This document shows, one piece after another, positions 7,877 to 15,353 of a DNA stretch of 64,000 nucleotides. This DNA is from Streptomyces sp. NBC_00178 (GTDB taxonomy: Bacteria; Actinomycetota; Actinomycetes; Streptomycetales; Streptomycetaceae). The stretch is from the NCBI RefSeq assembly GCF_036206005.1, contig NZ_CP108143.1, positions 434,001-498,000 of the forward strand, given 5' to 3'. The notes under the pieces were generated by a model. The model was not told where the DNA came from. It searched no databases and was given only the letters and a program-made list of their open reading frames with translations. The position numbers and the translations under genes are program-made. Each line of letters opens with the position of its first letter. The first letter of the stretch is position 1.

Positions 7877-7906
7877 GTGTCCGGGACTCCTGGGAGTCCC
7901 GGACAC
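7877..7906. terminator. Terminator after the calcium-loop protein gene
   Basis: A 14-bp perfect inverted repeat, GTGTCCGGGACTCC at 7877-7890 and its complement at 7893-7906, is separated by only TG. It lies 31 bases beyond the stop codon of the minus-strand gene ending at 7938. Confidence 0.75.
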
Positions 7907-7937
7907 CGATGACGAGGGCGGTCGGACGGGGGCGCGC

Positions 7938-8255
7938 TCACTCCCCCACGGGGTGGCCGCCGTCACCTTCGACGACGACACGGTCCTCACCCGGCTCGTC
8001 GGAACGCTCCACCATGGTGACATCCACCTCGCCGTCACCGGTGGTGTCGAACTGGTACAGGTCGGCCTTGCCGTCACCGGTGGTGTCGGTCATCCACACG
8101 TCGGGCTTGCCGTCGCCGTTGGCGTCGGCCGCCAGAACCATGTGGTGCTCGTTGCCGCGGGTCTCCACAAGCTCTTCGCTTTTGTCCATGAGGGCCGCGT
8201 GCCCGGGTCCCGACGGCCGAAACTCGGTGGAGGGTTCGGCCGGCGTGGGCGTCAT
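7938..8255 (-). CDS. Protein with three EF-hand-like calcium loops
   Basis: A 105-residue acidic protein whose centre has three calcium-loop repeats with exact 13-residue spacing: DANGDGKPD (44-52), DTTGDGKAD (57-65) and DTTGDGEVD (70-78). Such D-x-N/T-G-D-G-x-x-D loops are found in dockerin, EF-hand-like and FG-GAP-type surface proteins. No signal peptide is visible, so its location is unclear. The start codon overlaps the stop codon of the upstream lipoprotein gene (ATGA), and GGAGGAGG lies directly upstream, so the two are translated together. The repeats are visible in the DNA as a 39-bp period. Confidence 0.72.
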   Translation of the reverse strand: MTPTPAEPSTEFRPSGPGHAALMDKSEELVETRGNEHHMVLAADANGDGKPDVWMTDTTGDGKADLYQFDTTGDGEVDVTMVERSDEPGEDRVVVEGDGGHPVGE

Positions 8256-8986
8256 CCCTCCTCCAGGAGCGCCGGGTCGACGATGTCACCGGCGGCCGGC
8301 TCCCGCGCCTCGACCTTCGCACCGTATTCGCTGAACACGGCTTCGCCCGGCTCCGTTCCGCCCTCGGTGACCGTCCTGAGGATGTACGGCTCGCCGTCCG
8401 TGGCCACGTACATCGTGACCTTCTCTCCGCCGAGCCGCTTCTTCTCCAGCGTCAGGGCCCTCCTGCCGCCGATGGTGGTCACCGGGCCCCTCGTCATGCC
8501 TGTGCGTTCGGACGTGTCGCTGTCCAGGGCGGCGAGGAAGGACTGCTTGTCGCACATGCCCTGGGCGCCGGAGCGCCCGTCCTGAGACCTCATCCACTTC
8601 CCCCGGAGTTCACGGACGATCCTGTCCGTGCCCGGACGGCCCTGCAGGGCGTTCTCCCAGAAGGCACGGTCACCCTTCACGTAGAGGTCGCGCCCGGCCC
8701 TGAGGATGTCGGCCCGGGCGTCACGACCCGCCAACGACCCTGTGCAGTGGCCACGCCGGTCGACACGGAAGTCGACCGCGACCTCGTCCCCGCCCGACTG
8801 GCGGCTGTGACCCCTCACGCGCAGCGACTGCGCGCTCTGCGTGGCCCGCACGGCGTCGGCGGCAATGCGGTCGGCGCTCTTCCCGCCGAACGCCCCCTCC
8901 ACCGCGCCTTCGCCGCCGCATCCCGTGACCGCTGCCGCGCCCGCACACAGCGCCGCGGCCATGACGAGCGCGTTCTTCGCATGCAT
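8252..8986 (-). CDS. Lipoprotein, unknown ligand (LppX/LprG-like size)
   Basis: A 244-residue exported lipoprotein. It begins with a signal peptide (MHAKNALVMAAALCAGAAAV) and a lipobox ending TGC, so the cysteine would be lipidated and anchored on the outer face of the membrane. The mature part resembles the streptomycete lipoprotein family with DAVRATQSAQSLRVRG and a later YVATDGEPYILRTVTE strand, loosely like mycobacterial LppX/LprG carriers, though no specific relation can be proven by eye. The ATG at 8986 has GGAGGGG about eight bases upstream. It overlaps the calcium-loop gene by four bases, forming an operon. Confidence 0.82.
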   Translation of the reverse strand: MHAKNALVMAAALCAGAAAVTGCGGEGAVEGAFGGKSADRIAADAVRATQSAQSLRVRGHSRQSGGDEVAVDFRVDRRGHCTGSLAGRDARADILRAGRDLYVKGDRAFWENALQGRPGTDRIVRELRGKWMRSQDGRSGAQGMCDKQSFLAALDSDTSERTGMTRGPVTTIGGRRALTLEKKRLGGEKVTMYVATDGEPYILRTVTEGGTEPGEAVFSEYGAKVEAREPAAGDIVDPALLEEG

Positions 8987-9066
8987 CGAGGAACCCCTCC
9001 CTGGGTCGACCGGCCCTGGCGTGGGCCACAGGGCGGGTTTCCTCGATACGCCCGCGGAAACCGAAA

Positions 9067-9097
9067 GGGGCCGGCCGAAGGGATTCCGGCCGGCCCC
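9067..9097. terminator. Terminator after the PRC-barrel gene
   Basis: An 11-bp perfect inverted repeat has GGGGCCGGCCG at 9067-9077 and CGGCCGGCCCC at 9087-9097, with a 9-base loop. It lies 22 bases beyond the stop of the minus-strand gene ending at 9120. Confidence 0.7.
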
Positions 9098-9119
9098 GTA
9101 CGCGGGCATTCTGCTGCGG

Positions 9120-9473
9120 TCAGACGCGACGGTGGCTGGTGTAGTAGCCACCGACCTGCTCGTGGTATCCGGCGTCGCCGACGTGCTTGTCCTTGTCGAA
9201 CTCGGGCGAGTCCTTGATCTGGTCCTTGGTGAGGTCGACGAATACCTTCCGCTCGGCCTGATCCACGGTACGCACGGTGCCGGCGGGGAGCAGCACGTGC
9301 TTCCCGAAGATCCAGACGCCGGTGTCGACCACCAGGTACGCCGAGTTGACCTCGTCGGAGTGCTTGTCGACCTTGCCGATGGTGCCGTCGGTGGCCTCGA
9401 CCTTGTAGCCGATCAGGTCATTGCCCGCAGTGTGGCCGGCGGTCGGCTGGTAACCCCAGATGTTGTCGGTCAT
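9120..9473 (-). CDS. PRC-barrel domain protein
   Basis: A 117-residue soluble protein with one PRC-barrel fold. The family pattern is clear: LIGYKVEATDGTIGKVDKHSDE, then a strand ending WIFGKHVLLPAGTVRTVD and VFVDLTKDQIKDSPEFD. In other bacteria such domains occur in photosynthetic reaction centres, RimM and stress-induced cytoplasmic proteins, so a stress role is plausible but not shown. The ATG at 9473 is preceded by GAGGAG seven bases upstream. The gene stands alone with its own terminator. Confidence 0.85.
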   Translation of the reverse strand: MTDNIWGYQPTAGHTAGNDLIGYKVEATDGTIGKVDKHSDEVNSAYLVVDTGVWIFGKHVLLPAGTVRTVDQAERKVFVDLTKDQIKDSPEFDKDKHVGDAGYHEQVGGYYTSHRRV

Positions 9474-9758
9474 AAGATGCTCCTCAATGGAATTGGCGCG
9501 CCCACCGATTGTTCGATGCAATCGGATCGAGCGACCGGCAGATATTCGGTGATTCGCTCTCAGGACACCGCGTGCCCTCGGTCCGGGGCTCCACACATTC
9601 CGCACACGAAAATATGCCGACCGAATTCACTTCGCCGCACACGCGTTTGCGGGACGGGGGCCGGTCTCCTGTCCCGCGTGCCCCGAAATACGTCCACCAT
9701 TGCTCGCACCGGCCGGTTTCCCGTCCCGGGCATCGGTGAAGTGCTCCAGGAGCCGGCA

Positions 9759-9806
9759 CATGCGAGGGGGCCGCGACGACCATGGTCGTCGCGGCCCCCT
9801 CGCATG
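9759..9806. repeat. 48-bp perfect palindrome without a loop
   Basis: The two 24-base arms, 9759-9782 and 9783-9806, are exact complements with no spacer. The centre is CCATGG and the ends are CATGCGAGGG. It sits in the gene-free stretch between the PRC-barrel gene and the sIHF paralogue, about 130 bases past the latter's stop on the transcribed strand. A transcript would fold into an almost complete hairpin, so it is a likely terminator, though unusually long and perfect. Confidence 0.85.
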
Positions 9807-9830
9807 CCTGCCGTGCTGTTCGGGTCCGGC

Positions 9831-9875
9831 CCCTCGACGGCGGCGGCGGTCCCTCCGCCGTCTCTGCGTCGAGGG
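9831..9875. other. Overlapping alternative hairpins downstream of the sIHF paralogue
   Basis: Two inverted repeats share bases. CCCTCGACG (9831-9839) pairs with CGTCGAGGG (9867-9875), and GACGGCGG (9836-9843) pairs with CCGCCGTC (9855-9862). They overlap at 9836-9839, so a transcript can form only one fully. They lie 65-109 bases past the sIHF-like stop codon on the minus strand. Confidence 0.55.
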
Positions 9876-9939
9876 ACACCCGCGCACCCACCTCAGCGCC
9901 CCGCAGGTGCACCTCCGCGTCGCCGCACCCGGTGCCGCA

Positions 9940-10287
9940 TCAGCCCTCAGCCGGAAACAGCGTCAGAAGGCGGCTCTTCTGGTGCGCTCCGAGACCCCGG
10001 ACGCGGCGCGTCTCGGAGATCCCGTACTCCCGGAGAATCTGGCCCGCCCGGATCTTGCCGATGCGGGGAAGCGATTCGAGAAGGCGTCGGACCGACGTGC
10101 GGGCCACGACCGGGTCGCTGCGTCTGAACACGTCCTGCAGGGAGATCCTGCCGGCCTTGAGGTCCGCCAGGAGCTCGGCACGTTCCTGGCGGACGGCGAT
10201 GGCCCTCTTCAGCGCACTGCTGCGGGCCTCGGCTGTCAGATGGGGCAGAGTCACGGCGGGGTTCCCCTCTCGTGTCGGGTCGGCCAC
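9940..10287 (-). CDS. Actinobacterial integration host factor (sIHF) paralogue
   Basis: A 115-residue nucleoid-associated DNA-binding protein of the actinobacterial IHF family, which is related to S13 helix-two-turn-helix proteins and unrelated to E. coli IHF. The hallmark C-terminal part is present: LLESLPRIGKIRAGQIL and YGISETRRVRGLGAHQ. Known sIHF proteins condense DNA and affect sporulation and antibiotic production. This copy has a longer, different N-terminus (MADPTREGNPAVTLPHLT) and a distinct middle segment (SDPVVARTSVRR), so it is probably a second copy besides the housekeeping one. The GTG at 10287 has GAGGAG seven bases upstream. Confidence 0.85.
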   Translation of the reverse strand: MADPTREGNPAVTLPHLTAEARSSALKRAIAVRQERAELLADLKAGRISLQDVFRRSDPVVARTSVRRLLESLPRIGKIRAGQILREYGISETRRVRGLGAHQKSRLLTLFPAEG

Positions 10288-10419
10288 GACGGCTCCTCGC
10301 GTCGCGCCTTCGGACCTGGTGCCTCTGCTAGTGCCCGTGAACGGCCCCGATATGACTCTGCGGCAACTGTCCCGCGAAGCAGGTCCGGAGCGTGTCGCGC
10401 CCCGCCGTGATCGCCCGCC

Positions 10420-11529
10420 CTACGCCGAGGAACCTGCCGGTGAGACCTGCGCTTCGGGGTCCTGGGCCGGAACGGCGAGCTGCTCGCGCAGGTAGTTCCA
10501 GACCACGGCGATCAGTGCGGCGACGGGTACCGCGAGCAGACTGCCCACGATGCCGGCCAGGCTTCCGCCCAAGGTCACCGCCAGCAGGACCACCGCGGCG
10601 TGCAGGCCGAGTCCCCGGCTCTGGATCATGGGCTGGAACACGTTGCCCTCCAGCTGCTGCACCACCACGATGATCGCCAGGACGATCAGCGCGTCGGTCA
10701 GGCCGTTCGACACGAGGGCGATGAGTACCGCGACGAAGCCCGCGAACAGCGCCCCCACGATCGGCACGAACGCGGAGACGAAGGTGAGCACCGCCAGGGG
10801 CAGCACGAGCGGCACTCCGACGATCCACAGGCCGAGACCGATGAGGACCGCGTCGAGCAGACCGACGTACGCCTGGGAGCGGACGAACTCGCCCAGGGTC
10901 GCCCAGCCGCGCGCCGCGACGGTCGGCACGTCCGTGGCGAGCCGCCCGGGCAGCTGACGGGCGAGCCACGGCAGGAAGCGGGGCCCGTCCTTGAGCATGA
11001 AGAACATCAGGAAGACCGCCAGCACGGCGGTCACCACGCCGTTGATAACGGTGCTCACCCCGGTGACGACGGTGGTGACCATGCTGCCGATGCTGTCCTG
11101 GATGCGGCCGGTCGCCGAGTCGAACGCGCCGGTGATCTGATCGTCACCGATGTTGAGCGGCGGCCCGGAGGCCCACTCCCTCAGCCGTTGGATGCCTTCG
11201 ACCACGCCGTCGGCGAGTTCACCGGACTGCGAGGCCACCGGCACCGCGATGAGCGCCGCGACGCCGACGGCCACCAGGAGGAACACCAGGGTCACGACGG
11301 AGGCCGCCAGGGCCGGGGGCCATCCGCGCCGGCGAAGGTGGCGTGTGACCGGCCACGTCAGTGTGGTCAGCAACAGACCGACTATCAGCGGCCATACGAC
11401 CGACCACATACGGCCGAGCAGCCACACCACTGCCGCGGCCATGACAAGGACCAACAGCATCTCGCCGGATACGCGCGCCGAGACGCGGAGAGCCGCGCGG
11501 GTCTTGGTGGAGCTCAACGTGTCAGACAT
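10420..11529 (-). CDS. AI-2E family transporter (TqsA/PerM-like permease)
   Basis: A 369-residue membrane protein with about eight segments. It shows the family pattern: two N-terminal helices (MLLVLVMAAAVVWLLGRMW and IVGLLLTTLTWPV), a central soluble part with the amphipathic segment ending FFMLKDGPRFLPWLARQLP, then YVGLLDAVLIGLGLWIVGVP and the conserved PIVGALFAGF and EGNVFQPMIQSRGLGLH. Despite the family name, substrates vary and several members are probably ion or small-molecule exporters. The ATG at 11529 is used; its ribosome site (AGGGTGA) is weak. A monocistronic unit is likely. Confidence 0.88.
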   Translation of the reverse strand: MSDTLSSTKTRAALRVSARVSGEMLLVLVMAAAVVWLLGRMWSVVWPLIVGLLLTTLTWPVTRHLRRRGWPPALAASVVTLVFLLVAVGVAALIAVPVASQSGELADGVVEGIQRLREWASGPPLNIGDDQITGAFDSATGRIQDSIGSMVTTVVTGVSTVINGVVTAVLAVFLMFFMLKDGPRFLPWLARQLPGRLATDVPTVAARGWATLGEFVRSQAYVGLLDAVLIGLGLWIVGVPLVLPLAVLTFVSAFVPIVGALFAGFVAVLIALVSNGLTDALIVLAIIVVVQQLEGNVFQPMIQSRGLGLHAAVVLLAVTLGGSLAGIVGSLLAVPVAALIAVVWNYLREQLAVPAQDPEAQVSPAGSSA

Positions 11530-11770
11530 GCGAGTCACCCTATTCGCCCGGCAGACCTCTTCGCACCGCGTCCGGATCGGTGTACGCGGCCTCGGGCTCC
11601 GTCCCGTGGAACGCATCCGGGCCAGGTCCGCCACCTCCCCGCAGCGCCCGTTCCCGCCCGGGAGCCGGGTCGTGACGCCCGGCCGGATGACCGGCACACG
11701 GATCGGTGAAATGTCGTGCGCCCCACACATCCGGGGCCGGAGGCGCCCCCGCGCGGGTAGTACACGTCGC

Positions 11771-12274
11771 ATGCAGACCTTCCTCCCGTTTCCGGACTTC
11801 ACGGCATCGGCCGCGGCACTCGACCCCAGGCGCCTCGGCAAGCAGCGCGTCGAGGCCGTGCAGGTGCTCCGCGGCCTGATCGTGCCGGGATACGGCTGGC
11901 GCAGGCACCCCGCGGTCCGGATGTGGGCGGGCTACGAGGAGGCTCTGGTCCGGTACGGGCTGGACATTTGCGAGGCGTGGACACGCGACGGGCGCGCCGA
12001 TACGTGCGCGGTCACCCTGGTGCACGACTTCATGGCCTGGAAGCCGGACGCGACGATGCGCACCCAGGCCGCGCTCGGGGCGGACGGCGACCTCCCCGAC
12101 TGGCTCGGAAACCCGGAGTTCCACCGCAGCCACCGCTCGGCCCTGTTGCGCAAGGATCCCGGCTACTACCGCACGCGGTTCCCCGACATGGCGGAGGACG
12201 CGACGGACGACGTGCCGTACGTCTGGCCGAAGTCGGACCGCGATCCGGAGGCCGGGGGCCCCGGCCTGCCCTGA
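11771..12274 (+). CDS. MSMEG_6728-family protein (pyrimidine-dimer glycosylase-like)
   Basis: A 167-residue protein starting MQTFLPFPDFTASAAALDPRRLGKQRVEAVQ. This matches an actinobacterial family (MSMEG_6728) that shares the first part of T4 endonuclease V-like pyrimidine-dimer DNA glycosylases: the N-terminal MQTFLP block, the DxRRLGKQRVE helix and a later NPEFHRSHRSALLRKDPGYYR segment. A role in DNA repair is possible, but enzymatic proof for this family is not known to me. The ATG at 11771 lacks a strong ribosome site. It is divergent from the AI-2E gene with a 241-base gap. Confidence 0.75.
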   Translation: MQTFLPFPDFTASAAALDPRRLGKQRVEAVQVLRGLIVPGYGWRRHPAVRMWAGYEEALVRYGLDICEAWTRDGRADTCAVTLVHDFMAWKPDATMRTQAALGADGDLPDWLGNPEFHRSHRSALLRKDPGYYRTRFPDMAEDATDDVPYVWPKSDRDPEAGGPGLP

Positions 12275-12414
12275 CCCGGGACGGCGGGCTCGCGCTCCAC
12301 CGGGGGCGGATGCGGGAGGCCGTCGCGTGGCGGGCCCGTGAACGGCTGCTGCGCGGGCAGGCGCCGGGAGAGCACCCTCGGTGCAACGGACCGTGAGGGA
12401 AGGTTACTGGTATA

Positions 12415-12453
12415 GATACGCGTATCCCGTTTTCAACCCGTATGTTCGGGTAC
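12415..12453 (+). promoter_or_regulatory. Palindrome plus SigB-like stress promoter
   Basis: The perfect palindrome GATACGCGTATC lies at 12415-12426. It is followed by GTTT at 12429-12432, a 15-base spacer and GGGTAC at 12448-12453. This fits the GNNT-N14-16-GGGTAC/T consensus recalled for SigB-type stress promoters in Streptomyces coelicolor. The surrounding 12400-12455 stretch is clearly less GC-rich than its neighbours. It would drive the aldo/keto reductase gene about 220 bases downstream through a long leader in which no convincing gene is seen. Confidence 0.5.
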
Positions 12454-12676
12454 GACCGGGAAAGGTTGATGCCATGCACCCCCGGCCGGGGGTGAGGCCG
12501 ACTCGCCCGCCGACGCGACAGGGCGGGTCCGGCGGATCCTTCCGGCCCGGAGCCGGAACGCCGGCGGGGTGCTCGAACGGGAGACGGCTCCGCCGTCGAC
12601 GGCGGCCACCTCCTGGCCCACTCCGGAGACACCCCGGCTCACCGCCCTCCAGGAACAGAACAGCTAAGGAGTGACC

Positions 12677-13504
12677 GTGCCCTCAGTACCAGACGTGACA
12701 CTCAACAACGGCGTGAAGATCCCGCAGCTCGGCTTCGGAACCTTCCAGATCCCGCCGGCGCAGACCCGCGAGACCACCCTCGCGGCTCTCAGGGCCGGCT
12801 ACCGGCACATCGACACCGCGGAGATGTACGGCAACGAGAAGGAGGTGGGCCAGGCCGTCCGTGACTCCGGCCTGGAGCGCGCCGACGTCTTCGTGACCAG
12901 CAAGCTGGACAACGGCGCCCACGCGCACGACGCCGCGCTGGCCGCGTTCGAGGGCACGATGGAAGAGCTCGGGCTCGACTATCTCGACCTCTTCCTCATC
13001 CACTGGCCGCTGCCGGGTGTCGGGGACTTCGTGGAGACCTGGCACGCCATGGAGGAGATCTACCGCTCAGGACGGGTCAAGGCGATCGGTGTCTCCAACT
13101 TCCAGCCGCACCACCTGCGTCGGCTGCTGGAGAGCAGCACGGTGGTCCCGGCGGTGAACCAGATCGAGGTGCACCCCTACCTCACCCAGGACACCGTCCG
13201 CTCCTTCGGTGCCGAGCACGGCATCGCCACCGAGGCGTGGTCGCCCATCGCGCAGGGCAAGGTGCTGGACGATCCCGCCATCACCCGTATCGCTGAGCGT
13301 GTGGGCAGGTCGACGGCCCAGGTCACGCTGCGCTGGCACCTGCAGCGTGGTGACATCGTGTTCCCCAAGTCGGTCACGCAGAAGCGGATCGAGGAGAACT
13401 TCGCGCTCTTCGACTTCGAGCTCACCGACGCAGACGTCGGTGAGATCTCCGCCCTCAACCGTGACGAGCGCACCGGTTTCGACCCTGACACGTTCAACGG
13501 CTGA
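12677..13504 (+). CDS. Aldo/keto reductase (AKR superfamily, 2,5-diketogluconate reductase-like)
   Basis: A 275-residue NADPH-dependent carbonyl reductase with a TIM barrel. The AKR catalytic tetrad is visible: Asp in RHIDTAEMYGNE, the Tyr of the same block, Lys in VTSKLDN and His in LFLIHWPLPG. The cofactor-binding end is present around VFPKSVTQKRIEENFALFDFEL. The length is right for the single-domain AKR5/AKR-type bacterial reductases, which act on aldehydes and ketones of many kinds. The GTG at 12677 is preferred because AAGGAG ends five bases upstream; GTG at 12671 overlaps that site. The upstream region suggests stress control. Confidence 0.92.
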   Translation: MPSVPDVTLNNGVKIPQLGFGTFQIPPAQTRETTLAALRAGYRHIDTAEMYGNEKEVGQAVRDSGLERADVFVTSKLDNGAHAHDAALAAFEGTMEELGLDYLDLFLIHWPLPGVGDFVETWHAMEEIYRSGRVKAIGVSNFQPHHLRRLLESSTVVPAVNQIEVHPYLTQDTVRSFGAEHGIATEAWSPIAQGKVLDDPAITRIAERVGRSTAQVTLRWHLQRGDIVFPKSVTQKRIEENFALFDFELTDADVGEISALNRDERTGFDPDTFNG

Positions 13505-13567
13505 CATCCGCCGCGGCGGTCGCGGACCGCGACCGGCCGAGCCGAACACGGCTGCGCGGCGGAGGCG

Positions 13568-13609
13568 CCGGCCCGGCCGCGCGGCCCTCCGTCCGCGCGG
13601 CCGGGCCGG
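13568..13609. terminator. Bidirectional terminator
   Basis: A 17-bp perfect stem has arms at 13568-13584 and 13593-13609, core GGCCCGGCCGCGCGG, with an 8-base loop. It lies between the convergent aldo/keto reductase and Nudix genes. Confidence 0.8.
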
Positions 13610-13694
13610 GGCAGGCTCTCGTCGGCCGCGCGGCTTCCTCCCGCCGGAACCTCTCGGTGCGGTCACCCGTCCGGCGCCTCACGCTCCCTTCACG

Positions 13695-14363
13695 TCATCC
13701 CGCTGCCGGCGCGAACGGCCCGTCCAGGGCCGCCCATTGCAGGAGCAGGATGGTCTTGCCGTCCACGATGCGGCCGTCGCGGGTCATGGCGAGCGCTGAC
13801 GCGAAGGGCAGTTCGAGGACCTCGATGTCCTCACCCTCCTCCTCCAGTCCTCCCCCGGTTCCGACCCGGTCCGCCGCCGTGTAGGGGGCGGCGAAGTAGT
13901 GCAGGCACTCGGTGACCGAACCGGGGCTCATGTAGGCGTCGAGGACGCGGGTGAGCGGGCCGAGGACGACCCCCAGTTCCTCGGCGCTCTCGCGCCTGAC
14001 GGCGGTGACCGGGTCGTCCGCGTCGAGCAGCCCCGCCGCGGCTTCGACGAGCATGCCGTCGGGGTGGCCGTTGACATAGGCGGGGTAACGGAACTGCCGG
14101 GTGAGCAGGACGCATCGGCGTTCGGGGTCGTACGGCAGGACGACCGCACCGTTGCCGCGGTCGTACGTCTCGCGCTGCTGGGTGGCCCAGCGCCCGTCGC
14201 GACGCCGGTAGTCGAAGGTCGTGCGGCGCAGGACGTGCCAGCCCTGGGACGTGAGCTCGACGTCGCGGATCAGCACGTCCGGGTTGCGGCGCAGATCCCG
14301 GCCCACCCGGTCGAGACCGGTGCGGCCACGGTGGTCGGGGGTGTCTGTACCGGGGATGCTCAC
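13695..14363 (-). CDS. Nudix hydrolase, GDP-mannose pyrophosphatase NudK-like
   Basis: A 222-residue Nudix enzyme that would split nucleoside-diphosphate sugars into nucleotide monophosphate and sugar phosphate. The N-terminal half has the beta strands seen in NudK/ADP-ribose pyrophosphatase (VLIRDVELTSQGWHVLRRTTFDY), and the second half has the Nudix box GLLDADDPVTAVRRESAEEL. The position normally held by Glu after G-x5 is Asp, which is also close to the E. coli NudK pattern GLLDNDEP. The GTG at 14363 follows AGGAG by five bases. It is divergent from the DeoR-type regulator gene with about 190 bases between them. Confidence 0.85.
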   Translation of the reverse strand: MSIPGTDTPDHRGRTGLDRVGRDLRRNPDVLIRDVELTSQGWHVLRRTTFDYRRRDGRWATQQRETYDRGNGAVVLPYDPERRCVLLTRQFRYPAYVNGHPDGMLVEAAAGLLDADDPVTAVRRESAEELGVVLGPLTRVLDAYMSPGSVTECLHYFAAPYTAADRVGTGGGLEEEGEDIEVLELPFASALAMTRDGRIVDGKTILLLQWAALDGPFAPAAG

Positions 14364-14553
14364 GCGGTCTCCTGCGGTCGGGGGTAGGGGGTGCGGATCC
14401 ATGGCGTCCGGGCGGTCCGCTGCGCGGGCCGGGGCCCTCGGCGGACGGACAGCCCCCTGATCACCCGGACCGGCGATCGGGGGTGAGCGCGGGCGTCCGG
14501 TCGCGGGACGTTACGATACATGCAGAAACGCGCATGAACAGGAGAGAACGCGG

Positions 14554-15315
14554 ATGCTGGCTGCTGAACGACGCGACCACCTGCTGGGACTGCTCTCCCG
14601 CGAAGGAAAGATCGTCGCCAAGACCGTGGCCGCCGAACTGGGGATCTCCGAGGACAGCGTCCGGCGCGACCTGCGCGACCTCGCGGCCGACGGACTGTGC
14701 CAGCGGGTCTACGGCGGCGCGCTTCCGGTGTCGCCCGCCGTCGTCGACCATTCCTCCCGTCGGAGCGTGGCCCCCGACGGGAAGCGGAAGGTCGCTTCCG
14801 TGGCCGTCGGCCTGGTCCGGGCGGGCGACACACTGATCCTCGACGGGGGCACCACCGCCCTGGCCGTCGCGCGGGCTCTTCCACAGGATCTCGTCTGCAC
14901 CGTGATCACCCACAGTCCGACCGTCGCAGCCGCCCTGCTCGATCATCCGCACGCGGAACTGTTCCTGCTCGGGGGCCGCGTCTTCAAGCACTCGGCGGTG
15001 GCCTGCGGCGCGACCGCGGTCGAAGCGGCCCAGGGGGTCTTTGCCGATCTCTGCCTGCTCGGCGTGACCGGAGTACACCCCGAGGCGGGTCTGACCACGG
15101 GCGATTCGGAGGAGGCCGCGATGAAGCGCGCTCTGGCCTCCCGCGCGGCGGACACCTACATCCTCGCCTCCTCCGAGAAGATCGGGACCGCCTCGCGCTT
15201 CCGGGTGCTGCCCTGGGACAAGGTCAGCGGCCTCATCACCGACGCCGATCCCCATGACGCGTCGATCGGCGAACTCGCCACACGTGGCGTCGAAATCCTC
15301 GGCACCCGCCCCTGA
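14554..15315 (+). CDS. DeoR-family transcriptional regulator
   Basis: A 253-residue sugar-responsive regulator. The N-terminus has the DeoR helix-turn-helix (MLAAERRDHLLGLLSREGKI, then AAELGISEDSVRRDLRDL). The rest is the DeoR sensor domain related to ribose-5-phosphate isomerase, with DGGTTALAVARAL, FADLCLLGVTGV and ADTYILASSEKIG, which bind phosphosugars in known members. The ATG at 14554 follows AGGAGA by eight bases. Its target is unknown: no sugar kinase operon adjoins it, and the divergent neighbour is a Nudix hydrolase. Confidence 0.9.
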   Translation: MLAAERRDHLLGLLSREGKIVAKTVAAELGISEDSVRRDLRDLAADGLCQRVYGGALPVSPAVVDHSSRRSVAPDGKRKVASVAVGLVRAGDTLILDGGTTALAVARALPQDLVCTVITHSPTVAAALLDHPHAELFLLGGRVFKHSAVACGATAVEAAQGVFADLCLLGVTGVHPEAGLTTGDSEEAAMKRALASRAADTYILASSEKIGTASRFRVLPWDKVSGLITDADPHDASIGELATRGVEILGTRP

Positions 15316-15353
15316 CGCGCACGGGCGGACGCCCCGTCGCGCCGCTGCGGCCG

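Noticed and set aside
12475..12674. Upstream open reading frame in the long leader of the aldo/keto reductase gene (MHPRPGVRPT)
   Set aside because: Amino-acid composition is Arg/Pro-rich as expected of a GC-rich shadow frame, and no ribosome site of quality precedes it.
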